From Anaeromonas sp052088025 (GTDB taxonomy: Bacteria; Bacillota; Clostridia; Tissierellales; SIT17): a stretch of 10,069 nucleotides of DNA. The notes beneath the pieces are model-generated. The model was not told the DNA's origin. It saw only the letters and a list, made by a program, of their open reading frames with translations, and did no database searches. Position numbers and translations under genes: made by a program. Every line of letters starts with the position of its first letter. The stretch's first letter is position 1. Where the stretch lies: NCBI RefSeq assembly GCF_052088025.1, contig NZ_JBQCYD010000064.1, forward strand, positions 1-10,069. Reading direction: 5' to 3'. Below are positions 1 to 5,942 of the stretch, one piece after another.

Positions 1-10
1 ATAAGTTTTG

Positions 11-44
11 AGAGCTATAAACAAAGAGTTTATAGCTCTTTTTT
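11..44 (+). terminator. Rho-independent terminator of an unseen upstream gene
   Basis: A perfect 12-bp stem (11-22 with 28-39) encloses a 5-nt loop and runs into a stretch of T ending at 44. No coding region for it lies in the window, so it closes a gene to the left. It also insulates the riboswitch operon that follows. Confidence 0.85.
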
Positions 45-54
45 GTTAATTATA

Positions 55-83
55 TTGACAATCATATATGAAAGTGATACATT
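55..83 (+). promoter_or_regulatory. Sigma-A type promoter of the riboswitch operon
   Basis: A perfect -35 box TTGACA (55-60) is followed after 17 bp by TACATT (78-83), preceded by a TG at 75-76 (extended -10). Transcription would start near 90, just upstream of the riboswitch aptamer. The -10 matches consensus at four of six bases. The spacing, the extended -10 and the position between a terminator and a riboswitch make it convincing. Confidence 0.7.
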
Positions 84-100
84 TAATTCAAACTAAATAT

Positions 101-296
101 ATTTCTATTGGTACAATTTATCATTAAATTGTTTAAAAGGGAAGTTCGGTGAAATTCCGACACGGTCCCGCCACTGTAAAAGATAGAATCTTATAAAAAC
201 CACTGTGATTTTCATGGGAAGGTATAAGATTTGTTAGTCTTGAGTCAGGAGACCTGCCAAATAGTATAAAACCGATTTATTACTCACGCGGATGAG
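101..296 (+). promoter_or_regulatory. Cobalamin (B12) riboswitch aptamer with kissing-loop hairpin
   Basis: The conserved cobalamin riboswitch landmarks occur in order: an AAAGGGAA element (135-143), the GGTGAAA/TCCGA region, CGGTCCCGCCACTGT (163-177), a variable helix (187-195 paired with 223-231), GGGAAGG (216-222) and the B12 box GAGTCAGGAGACCTGCC (242-258). The closing P1 helix likely pairs sequence near 105-112 with 257-265. Hairpin 283-296 (ctca/tgag, loop cgcgga) carries GCGG, complementary to CCGC at 168-171 in L5, as expected for the L5-L13 kissing interaction. Binding of a cobalamin by this class normally represses the downstream genes. Here those encode a cysteine-rich protein and a BtuFCD-type importer, which fits. 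Exact P1 limits and preference for adenosyl- or methylcobalamin cannot be read from sequence alone. Confidence 0.95.
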
Positions 297-382
297 GAGG
301 TGTTAATTGATAATACTCTTTCTATGTATAGAAAGACTTTCTTATTAGTAATAAATCAGCATGTATATGCTGGTTTATTTTA
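274..382 (+). terminator. Riboswitch expression platform: alternative antiterminator and terminator stems
   Basis: Two mutually exclusive structures are visible. A long-range 10-bp perfect stem pairs 274-283 with 348-357. A 12-bp hairpin (351-362 with 367-378, one G-U pair, loop gtat) is followed by a T-rich tail and looks like an intrinsic terminator, though a weak one. Bases 351-357 belong to both, so forming one excludes the other. The kissing hairpin shares base 283 with the long-range stem, so docking would bias against that stem. An 8-bp hairpin (317-324 with 329-336) lies between the arms. I infer termination when cobalamin is bound. No gene lies from 383 to 549; that stretch is AT-rich 5' leader with only a weak TATACT (503-508). 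Confidence 0.65.
307..348 (+). other. Possible 13-codon leader ORF inside the riboswitch leader
   Basis: An unusually good Shine-Dalgarno sequence, AGGAGGTG (295-302), lies immediately 3' of the kissing hairpin and overlaps its stem at 295-296. Four bases later a TTG (307-309) opens a 13-codon frame ending in TAG at 346-348. The stop abuts the 3' arm of the long-range stem (348-357). The peptide would be MIILFLCIERLSY, mainly hydrophobic, with no codon run resembling an amino-acid attenuator. It may be a real leader peptide, a relic of a translationally acting riboswitch, or chance; nothing here proves translation. Confidence 0.25.
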
Positions 383-549
383 TGTTTAGATTATAATAAC
401 TACTTTATATTATCTTATAATTTTACCAATTTATCATAAAATCCATATGGCTTATAGAAGTATGGAAGGGTTAAATTGCATTTATAAGTAATTTAGTAGA
501 ACTATACTATATAGAAAATAATCTAAAAATAATTTTAGGGGTGAATTTA

Positions 550-870
550 ATGAATATAGCAATTGGAATATGTGAAAAAGTAAATGGTATTTGTACAACA
601 ATGGGCTGCTTCAAAGCTTTTAATAATAAAGACAAGCACTTTAAAGTTTATGAGGAAGAAGATGTGATATTATCATCTTTTTTCACATGTCAAATTTGCT
701 CAAGTGGATCACAAGAATGGTTAAAAGAATTAGCAAACAGATTAGTAAAAAAGGAAGTTTATACTATACATATAGGCAAGTGTGTTGTTAAATGTAAAGC
801 AAATAAAAAAGAAGAAATAACTAATATATTTAAATCTAAAAACATTAAAGTGATTGAAGGTACTCATTAA
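550..870 (+). CDS. Small cysteine-rich CGGC-like putative metal-binding protein (B12 regulon)
   Basis: This 106-residue protein has no signal peptide or membrane segment, so it is likely cytosolic. Its outline fits the CGGC-domain family: an N-terminal IAIGIC strand, a Cys-rich segment (C15, C20), a central cysteine motif where the family has CGGC, an IHIGKC strand (C78, C82), and a C-terminus ending GTH. Here the central motif reads TCQIC (C47, C50), so CxxC is kept but both glycines are replaced. Seven cysteines in 106 residues suggest metal or corrinoid-metal handling, but function in this family is not established. A GTG at 541 could add three residues, but AGGGGTGA at 537-544 is the ribosome binding site for the ATG at 550, which I chose. 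It is the first gene behind the cobalamin riboswitch, 15 nt before the binding protein, so a role in cobalamin or cobalt metabolism is inferred. Confidence 0.75.
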   Translation: MNIAIGICEKVNGICTTMGCFKAFNNKDKHFKVYEEEDVILSSFFTCQICSSGSQEWLKELANRLVKKEVYTIHIGKCVVKCKANKKEEITNIFKSKNIKVIEGTH

Positions 871-885
871 AGAAAGGTGAATTAA

Positions 886-1902
886 ATGAAAAGAATAGTT
901 AAATTTTTAAGCATATTTATATTAGCTATTATTATGCTGAATTTAGTAGGATGTAATGATGGTGAGGAAGAAACTGCAAAAGAAGTTAAGCAAGAAACGA
1001 GTAATAAATCTTCAAATTCTCATTATCCAGTAACTATAACTACTTATAATTGGAATAAGGAACCTGTTGAAATAACCTTTGAAAAAGCTCCTGAAAAAGT
1101 AGTTGCAATATACCAAAGTTCTATAGAAACTCTTTTAGCACTAGGTCAAGGAGATAAAATAGTAGCAGCATCATTTTTAGATGATCCAGTTAAAGATGAA
1201 TATAAAGAAGCATTTGATAAAATCAAATATTATGAGCAGCTTCCAACTAAAGAAGAGATTTTAGCTATGGAAGCAGATTTTATTACAAGTTGGTATTCTT
1301 TATTTTCAGAAAAAAATTATGGAGATGTATCTTTTTGGCATGAAAGAGGTGTAAATACTTATATTCAACAAAATAGTGGAGTTAAATCTCCAAATAGTTT
1401 AGAAAATGAGTATGAAGATATAATTAATATGGGGAAAATATTTGATGTAGAAGACAAGGCTAATCAAATAGTAGATGATATGAAAATAAAAATAAAAGAA
1501 GCTAAAGAAAGTGTAAAAGATAAAAAATTGGTAAAAACTGTGATTCTTGAAAGCAGTAAGGAAGGACAATACAGAATATATGGAGAAGATAGTATAGGTG
1601 GGGATATAGCAAGTCAAGTAGGGGCTGATTTGGTTGTAGATAGAAATGATAATATTGGTGTGGAAGATTTAATAAAATCAAATCCAGATGTTATATTTAC
1701 TGTCTACTATGGTGATTCTATAAAAAGTAAAGAAGCTGTTAATAATATAATGGATAATCCTGCTCTTTCGAGTGTTCCTGCCATTAAAAATGAAAGAGTA
1801 AATCCCATAGTCTTAAGTGAGGTATATGCCAGTGGAGTTAGGACATTAGATGGTATAAATACTATAATCGATGGACTTTATAATTCTCAAGAAAGCAAGT
1901 AA
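886..1902 (+). CDS. btuF: ABC transporter substrate-binding lipoprotein, probable corrinoid-binding BtuF type
   Basis: The 338-residue product starts with a lipoprotein signal: basic MKR, a hydrophobic stretch, and lipobox LVGC with the modified cysteine at residue 23. A charged, low-complexity linker (about 24-46) follows, then a periplasmic-binding-protein fold of the BtuF/FhuD/FepB family from about residue 48. The family opening is visible as PEKVVAIYQSSIETLLALG and the C-terminal lobe as DLIKSNPDVIF. The protein would sit on the outer face of the membrane and deliver substrate to the permease encoded 3 nt downstream. Sequence alone cannot separate corrinoid from haem or siderophore binding; the upstream cobalamin riboswitch makes a corrinoid by far the likeliest. 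The start has ribosome binding site AAAGGTGA at 873-880. Confidence 0.88.
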   Translation: MKRIVKFLSIFILAIIMLNLVGCNDGEEETAKEVKQETSNKSSNSHYPVTITTYNWNKEPVEITFEKAPEKVVAIYQSSIETLLALGQGDKIVAASFLDDPVKDEYKEAFDKIKYYEQLPTKEEILAMEADFITSWYSLFSEKNYGDVSFWHERGVNTYIQQNSGVKSPNSLENEYEDIINMGKIFDVEDKANQIVDDMKIKIKEAKESVKDKKLVKTVILESSKEGQYRIYGEDSIGGDIASQVGADLVVDRNDNIGVEDLIKSNPDVIFTVYYGDSIKSKEAVNNIMDNPALSSVPAIKNERVNPIVLSEVYASGVRTLDGINTIIDGLYNSQESK

Positions 1903-1905
1903 CTT

Positions 1906-2988
1906 ATGGAAAATTTAAGCAAGGGTAATAAAAATAAAAAATCAACAAAAACACCTACTTATATAGGTGTTTCTGTTATTCTCATATTTTTACTCATTTT
2001 TTCATTTTTATATTCGATCACTTTTGGCTCAATAGAAATTTCAGTAAAAGAAATATACAAAATAATATTATATAAAGCTTTTAATATAGGATCTATTCAA
2101 GATATTTCAAGAGCTATTGTAGATATTGTATGGATAGTGAGACTTCCTAGAATAATACTTGCAAGCATAATGGGTATAGGTCTTTCAGTATCTGGAGTAA
2201 TCATGCAAGCGGTTGTAAAAAATCCATTGGCAGACCCTTATATATTAGGTATTTCATCTGGAGCTTCATTAGGTGCTACTTTAGCTATAATGCTAGGAGT
2301 TGGAACTATATTTGGTTCTAATTATGTAGGTGTATCTGCCTTTTTAATGGCTTTTATAGTTTCAATTATGGTGGTAAGTCTAGCTAATGTTAAGGGGAAA
2401 GCTACTTCTACAAAATTATTATTAGCTGGTATGGCTATAAGTACATTATGTTCATCGCTGTCTAGTTTTATCATATATACTTCAAGTAATAGAGAAGGGA
2501 TGAGAACAGTTTCATTTTGGCTTATGGGGAGTTTTAGTGGTGCTAGTTGGGATAATTTGAAAATTTTAATACCTGTAGTAATTTCAGCTACTTTGTTTTT
2601 TTTAACCCAATATAGAAATTTAAATCTTATGTTACTTGGTGATGAAGTTTCAATCACTCTTGGTAGTAATTTACATCTATATAGGCAGATTTATCTACTT
2701 ATCACATCTATTATTATAGGGTTTTTAGTATATAACTCTGGTATAATAGGTTTTGTAGGGCTCATAGTACCTCATATAGCAAGACTTACTTTTGGTACAG
2801 AGCATAAAAGAATACTTCTTACATCTTCTTTAATAGGGTCTATATTACTTATATGGTCTGATGTAATATCAAGGCTTATAATCCCTGGTAGCGAAATCCC
2901 TGTAGGGATAGTGATATCTTTAATAGGAGCTCCTAGTTTTGTATATCTCATAATTAGTAAGAACTATGGATTTGGAGGTAAGGATTAA
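1906..2988 (+). CDS. btuC: FecCD/BtuC-family ABC transporter permease
   Basis: This 360-residue polytopic membrane protein has a short basic cytosolic N-terminus (1-17) and many hydrophobic segments, consistent with the 9-10 helices of the FecCD family. Family signatures are clear: NPLADPYILGISSGASLGA from residue 106, GFVGLIVPHIAR (282-293, near the ATPase-coupling region), and EIPVGIVISLIGAP (330-343) near the C-terminus. It would form the dimeric channel of the corrinoid importer. The gene starts 3 nt after the binding-protein stop and its stop overlaps the ATPase start by one base (TAATG), so the three genes are translationally linked. The ribosome binding site is weak (an AAGAAAG within the previous gene's end), consistent with coupling. 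A perfect inverted repeat lies inside its first codons (1949-1972). Confidence 0.92.
   Translation: MENLSKGNKNKKSTKTPTYIGVSVILIFLLIFSFLYSITFGSIEISVKEIYKIILYKAFNIGSIQDISRAIVDIVWIVRLPRIILASIMGIGLSVSGVIMQAVVKNPLADPYILGISSGASLGATLAIMLGVGTIFGSNYVGVSAFLMAFIVSIMVVSLANVKGKATSTKLLLAGMAISTLCSSLSSFIIYTSSNREGMRTVSFWLMGSFSGASWDNLKILIPVVISATLFFLTQYRNLNLMLLGDEVSITLGSNLHLYRQIYLLITSIIIGFLVYNSGIIGFVGLIVPHIARLTFGTEHKRILLTSSLIGSILLIWSDVISRLIIPGSEIPVGIVISLIGAPSFVYLIISKNYGFGGKD
1949..1972. repeat. Inverted repeat inside the 5' end of the permease gene
   Basis: A perfect 9-bp inverted repeat (1949-1957 with 1964-1972, 6-nt loop) falls about 45 nt into the permease coding sequence. In the mRNA it would be a hairpin just downstream of the binding-protein gene. 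It may shield the 3' end of the binding-protein transcript from exonucleases, or be incidental. There is no T run, so it is not a terminator. Confidence 0.5.
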
Positions 2989-3755
2989 TGGATTTAAAAT
3001 CAGATAAAATAAATGTTTGCTTAGAAAATAATCATATATTAAAAGATATAGATATAAATGTAGAAAAGAAAGAGTTTATAGGTATAATAGGTCCTAATGG
3101 AAGTGGTAAAAGTACATTTTTAAAATGTGTTTATAGAGTATTAAAACCTAATAGAGGTACAATATTATTAGATGGTAAGAATATAGATAGTTATAGTATT
3201 AAAGAAACATCTAAAAAGATGGCTGTGGTTTCTCAACATAATGAAACACAATTTGACTTTACTGTTATAGATATGATTCTATTTGGCAGATCACCTCATA
3301 AAAAATTTTTAGAAAGAGATAATAGTAATGACTATAAAATAGCCTATGAATCATTAGAACAGGTTGGAATGAAAGATTATTCAAAAAGAAACTTTTCTAA
3401 TTTATCTGGTGGAGAAAAACAAAGAATAATACTTGCAAGGGCACTTGCTCAAAAATCAGATTGTCTTATATTAGATGAACCTACAAATCATTTAGATATA
3501 AAATATCAACTACAACTTATGAACATTGTAAAGAAGTTAAAAGTTACAGTACTATCAGCCATACATGATTTAAATATAGCTGCATTGTATTGTGATAAAA
3601 TATATGCTTTAAAAGATGGAAAAGTAGTTGCATATGGAACTCCTAAAGAAGTCTTAACAAAAAGAACAATTAAATATATTTATGATGTAGATTGTGAAAT
3701 AATAGAGAGAGAAGACAATGGAAGTATAAATATAATTTACAATGCATCATTTTAA
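2988..3755 (+). CDS. btuD: ABC transporter ATP-binding protein, BtuD/FecE type
   Basis: The 255-residue ATPase of the importer has a complete set of motifs: Walker A GPNGSGKST (35-43), Q-loop Q83, ABC signature LSGGE (139-143), Walker B CLILDEP (159-165, catalytic E164), D-loop NHLD (167-170) and switch histidine H193. The order and spacing match the FepC/BtuD/FecE class of metal-chelate and vitamin B12 importers, which have no long C-terminal extension. Two copies would drive the permease dimer from the cytosol. The ATG overlaps the permease stop by one base, and a strong terminator begins just after the stop, so this is the last gene of the operon. Substrate assignment rests on the riboswitch, not on this protein. 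Confidence 0.93.
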   Translation: MDLKSDKINVCLENNHILKDIDINVEKKEFIGIIGPNGSGKSTFLKCVYRVLKPNRGTILLDGKNIDSYSIKETSKKMAVVSQHNETQFDFTVIDMILFGRSPHKKFLERDNSNDYKIAYESLEQVGMKDYSKRNFSNLSGGEKQRIILARALAQKSDCLILDEPTNHLDIKYQLQLMNIVKKLKVTVLSAIHDLNIAALYCDKIYALKDGKVVAYGTPKEVLTKRTIKYIYDVDCEIIEREDNGSINIIYNASF

Positions 3756-3756
3756 A

Positions 3757-3794
3757 AAATAGTAGCAAAACATATGTTTTGCTACTATTTTTTT
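3757..3794 (+). terminator. Strong rho-independent terminator of the B12 operon
   Basis: A perfect 15-bp stem (3757-3771 with 3776-3790), 4-nt loop and a seven-T run (3788-3794) begin right after the ATPase stop codon. The stem is nearly symmetric, with an A run on its left side, so it might also act on the other strand, though no minus-strand gene is seen. Confidence 0.92.
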
Positions 3795-3802
3795 GTTATA
3801 AT
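3794..3802 (+). promoter_or_regulatory. Extended -10 promoter of radA
   Basis: TGT followed by a perfect TATAAT (3797-3802) starts at the last T of the preceding terminator. Any -35 element would lie in the terminator stem and shows no good match, so the extended -10 TG may compensate. Transcription would start near 3809, giving an untranslated leader of only about 13 nt that begins at the Shine-Dalgarno sequence. Confidence 0.55.
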
Positions 3803-3821
3803 GTATTGTGAGGTGATACTT

Positions 3822-5213
3822 TTGGCGAAAATAAAAACCAAATTTATATGTAATGAATGTGGGTATGAAACTGCAAAATGGATGGGAAGATGTCCTACTT
3901 GCAATGAATGGAATACATTTGAAGAAATGATTGTAGAAAAAGCTAATACTAAGGGCTTAAATAAAAATAGAGAAATAAAGAAGGCTAAAAAGCTTGAAGA
4001 GGTTGATGCAAAAGGTAGTGAGAGAATCGTAACAAGTATGAATGAGTTTAATAGAGTTCTAGGTGGAGGAATTGTAAAAGACTCTGTAATAATATTAACT
4101 GCAAAGCCAGGAGCTGGTAAATCAACGCTTTTACTTGAAGTATCAGGAGATTTATCAAATAAAGGTTATAAGATACTTTATGCCTCTGGTGAAGAAAGTG
4201 AAAGTCAAATAAAAAATAGGGCAAATAGAATTTTAAAAGAAAAAATAGATAATATATGGCTCTTATCTGATACAAGTATGGATAATTTGCTAGATTCTAT
4301 AGATGAAGTAGATCCAGATATAGTAATAATGGACAGTATTCAAACTTTTTCATTAGAAGAACATAATTCAAAACCAGGATCTCCTGTACAAACTATGGAA
4401 TGTGCAAATATGGCAGTAAATGTAGCTAAAAATAAAAATAGGCCTAGAGCTATAATTATGATAGGTCATATGACTAAAAACAATGAGATGGCAGGACTTA
4501 GAACACTTGAGCATCTGGTAGATACTGTATTATTTTTAGAAGGAGATAATGAAGAAGAACTTAGAATTCTTACTCCTAAGAAGAATAGATTTGGTAGAAC
4601 TGGTGAACTAGGTATATTTTCTATGGAAGAAGATGGCATGGTAGCTATAGAAAACCCTTCAGAGTATTTTATGACAAAAAGAGAAAATGATGAAATTGTA
4701 GCTGGTTCTGCAATATCTGTTATAAAAGAAGGAACAAGATCTATTATTGTAGAAATTGAATCATTGGTGTCAACTTCTTTTACTCCATATCCATCTAGGA
4801 TAGGAGAATGTCTTAGAAAAGATCAATTAAATACCCTTATATCTATACTGGAACAAAGGGGTGGAAGTAATCTCTATGATAAAAATGTAGTTATAAAAAC
4901 TACAGGAGGATTAAAATTAAATGAAACGTCTGTTAATCTTGCTATTATTATGAGTATAGTATCCTCCATTAAGGACAAAGGTATACCAAGTAATACTGTT
5001 TTTATAGGAGATGTAGGACTTACTGGAGAGATTAAAAAAGTACCTTCTATTGAATCTAGAATAAAAGAGCTTGAAAGAATGGGATTTAAAAAGGTATATG
5101 TTGCATATGATTCCATAAAAAATAATGTCAAATTTAAAGACATAGAAGTTATTAAATGCAAAACATTACATGAAGTAATAAATACTATATTTGAAGGTAG
5201 AAAAACACAATAA
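3822..5213 (+). CDS. radA: DNA repair protein RadA/Sms
   Basis: RadA is a RecA-like ATPase that helps process recombination intermediates by driving branch migration. From the chosen TTG start it is 463 residues, near the usual family size. It shows the C4 zinc finger CNEC...CPTC (C10, C13, C24, C27), Walker A AKPGAGKST (94-102, K100), Walker B VIMDSIQT (D171), the diagnostic RadA motif KNRFG (254-258), and a Lon-protease-like C-terminal domain (about 285-463) containing VFIGDVGLTGEI. The first glycine of Walker A is alanine, which the general P-loop pattern allows. An in-frame ATG at 3774 would add 16 residues, but it lies inside the terminator and upstream of the promoter. TTG at 3822 has AGGTGA at 3811-3816 and gives the normal MAKIKTKFIC beginning. 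There is room neither for clpC directly upstream nor for disA downstream. Confidence 0.96.
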   Translation: MAKIKTKFICNECGYETAKWMGRCPTCNEWNTFEEMIVEKANTKGLNKNREIKKAKKLEEVDAKGSERIVTSMNEFNRVLGGGIVKDSVIILTAKPGAGKSTLLLEVSGDLSNKGYKILYASGEESESQIKNRANRILKEKIDNIWLLSDTSMDNLLDSIDEVDPDIVIMDSIQTFSLEEHNSKPGSPVQTMECANMAVNVAKNKNRPRAIIMIGHMTKNNEMAGLRTLEHLVDTVLFLEGDNEEELRILTPKKNRFGRTGELGIFSMEEDGMVAIENPSEYFMTKRENDEIVAGSAISVIKEGTRSIIVEIESLVSTSFTPYPSRIGECLRKDQLNTLISILEQRGGSNLYDKNVVIKTTGGLKLNETSVNLAIIMSIVSSIKDKGIPSNTVFIGDVGLTGEIKKVPSIESRIKELERMGFKKVYVAYDSIKNNVKFKDIEVIKCKTLHEVINTIFEGRKTQ

Positions 5214-5236
5214 AATGACGTGGAATTTATCGAAAT

Positions 5237-5256
5237 TTGTCAAAAAAAGTTGACAA
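5237..5256. repeat. TTGTCAA/TTGACAA inverted repeat over the carD upstream promoter
   Basis: TTGTCAA (5237-5243) and TTGACAA (5250-5256) form a perfect 7-bp inverted repeat with a 6-nt spacer. The right half contains the -35 box of the first carD promoter, and TTGACAA recurs directly at 5287-5293 as the -35 of the second. This could be an operator or a short hairpin ending radA; it lacks a proper T tail. No better radA terminator is seen. Confidence 0.45.
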
Positions 5257-5279
5257 GACTTTTGATTATGTGGTAGAAT
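5250..5279 (+). promoter_or_regulatory. carD promoter P1
   Basis: Perfect -35 TTGACA (5250-5255), 18-bp spacer, -10 TAGAAT (5274-5279) with an extended TG at 5271-5272. The predicted start is near 5286, which would place the second promoter's -35 in the transcribed region. Confidence 0.65.
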
Positions 5280-5286
5280 ATAAAAT

Positions 5287-5315
5287 TTGACAAATAAGCT
5301 ATAATATTGTATACT
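5287..5315 (+). promoter_or_regulatory. carD promoter P2
   Basis: Perfect -35 TTGACA (5287-5292), ideal 17-bp spacer and -10 TATACT (5310-5315). Transcription would start near 5322, about 32 nt before the carD ATG. It is the best-matching promoter in the window by box and spacing. A further TATAAT at 5333-5338 lies 15 nt before the start but has no good -35. Confidence 0.75.
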
Positions 5316-5353
5316 GGAGATATGATTATTTTTATAATGTGGGAGGGTTTTGT

Positions 5354-5830
5354 ATGTTTGATATTGGAGATAAAATTGTTTACCCTATGCATGGTGCTGG
5401 TATTATAGAAGGTATAGAAGAAAAAGAAATATTAGGTGAAAAGAAAAAATATTTTGTTATGAAAATGCCTATGGGAGAAATGAAAGTTATGGTTCCTATG
5501 GACAATATAGAAGATATAGGAATTAGAGAGGTTATAAGCTTAGAAGAATTAGAACAGGTACTTGGGGTACTAGGTGATGATGAGACAAAGATGCCTCAAA
5601 ATTGGAATAGAAGATTCAGGGCAAATATGGATAAGATAAAAAGCGGAGATATTTTTGAAATAGCAGCTGTAGTAAGAAATCTTTTAATTAGAGATAGGGA
5701 AAAAGGCCTTTCTACAGGAGAAAGAAAAATGTTAAATAATGCAAAACAAATGCTTGTAAGTGAAATTGTTTTATCTAAAGATATAGATGAAATCCAAGCA
5801 GATGAATTAATAGAAGATATAGTAAAATAG
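5354..5830 (+). CDS. carD: CarD/CdnL-family RNA polymerase-binding transcription regulator
   Basis: CarD-family proteins bind the RNA polymerase beta subunit and influence open-complex stability at promoters. The 158-residue product has the CarD/TRCF-type interaction domain at the N-terminus (about 1-60: MFDIGDKIVYPMHGAG, then the KKKYFVMKMP and MKVMVP strands) and a helical DNA-binding C-terminal part. It contains NWNRRF, whose tryptophan W84 matches in position the minor-groove-inserting tryptophan of the mycobacterial protein. A GTG at 5339 would add five residues, but GGAGGG at 5342-5347 is the ribosome binding site for the ATG at 5354. Two promoters precede it, and a terminator overlaps its stop codon, so it is a single-gene transcription unit. 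CarD next to radA and the ispD region is a familiar clostridial arrangement, from memory. Confidence 0.93.
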   Translation: MFDIGDKIVYPMHGAGIIEGIEEKEILGEKKKYFVMKMPMGEMKVMVPMDNIEDIGIREVISLEELEQVLGVLGDDETKMPQNWNRRFRANMDKIKSGDIFEIAAVVRNLLIRDREKGLSTGERKMLNNAKQMLVSEIVLSKDIDEIQADELIEDIVK

Positions 5831-5855
5831 CGTCTATTTAGACGCTTTATTTTTA
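5829..5855 (+). terminator. Terminator overlapping the carD stop codon
   Basis: A 7-bp stem (5829-5835 with 5840-5846, loop attt) is followed by TTTATTTTT. Its left arm includes the last two bases of the carD TAG stop. It is short but GC-rich for this genome. Confidence 0.75.
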
Positions 5856-5914
5856 ATTTATTGCGTAAATTGTTAAAAACGTGGTAAATAAGTTATATAT
5901 ATTATTTTTTTGGT

Positions 5915-5920
5915 TATAAT
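5915..5920 (+). promoter_or_regulatory. Candidate -10 box of the PIN/TRAM gene
   Basis: A perfect TATAAT lies 23 nt before the TTG start, with no good -35 at 16-18 bp. An alternative upstream pair is TTGTTA (5870-5875) with TATATA (5894-5899) at 18 bp. A promoter is expected here because carD ends in a terminator; which one is used is unclear. Confidence 0.4.
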
Positions 5921-5942
5921 CATTTGATAGGAGGTGAAATAT

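Noticed and set aside
94..105. RadA Walker A first residue Ala instead of Gly (residues 94-102 of the protein) as a sign of inactivity
   Set aside because: The general P-loop pattern accepts Ala or Gly at this position and all other ATPase motifs are intact. The coordinates given here refer to protein residues; the codons lie around 4101-4127.
541..549. GTG start adding three residues to the CGGC-like protein
   Set aside because: The GTG is part of the AGGGGTGA ribosome binding site for the ATG at 550.
1399..1617. Minus-strand open frame opposite the binding-protein gene
   Set aside because: It lies wholly within a well-supported gene, has low-complexity Phe/Tyr/Ile content typical of antisense to AT-rich coding DNA, and has no clear ribosome binding site.
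2322..2657. Minus-strand open frame opposite the permease gene
   Set aside because: It is a shadow of a gene with clear FecCD motifs and shows no recognisable domain itself.
3774..3821. Upstream in-frame ATG extending RadA by 16 residues
   Set aside because: It sits inside the terminator hairpin of the previous operon and upstream of the extended -10 box; the extra residues do not resemble RadA N-termini.
4048..5161. Minus-strand open frames opposite radA (4048-4275 and 4874-5161)
   Set aside because: Both fall inside radA, which has intact family motifs across those regions.
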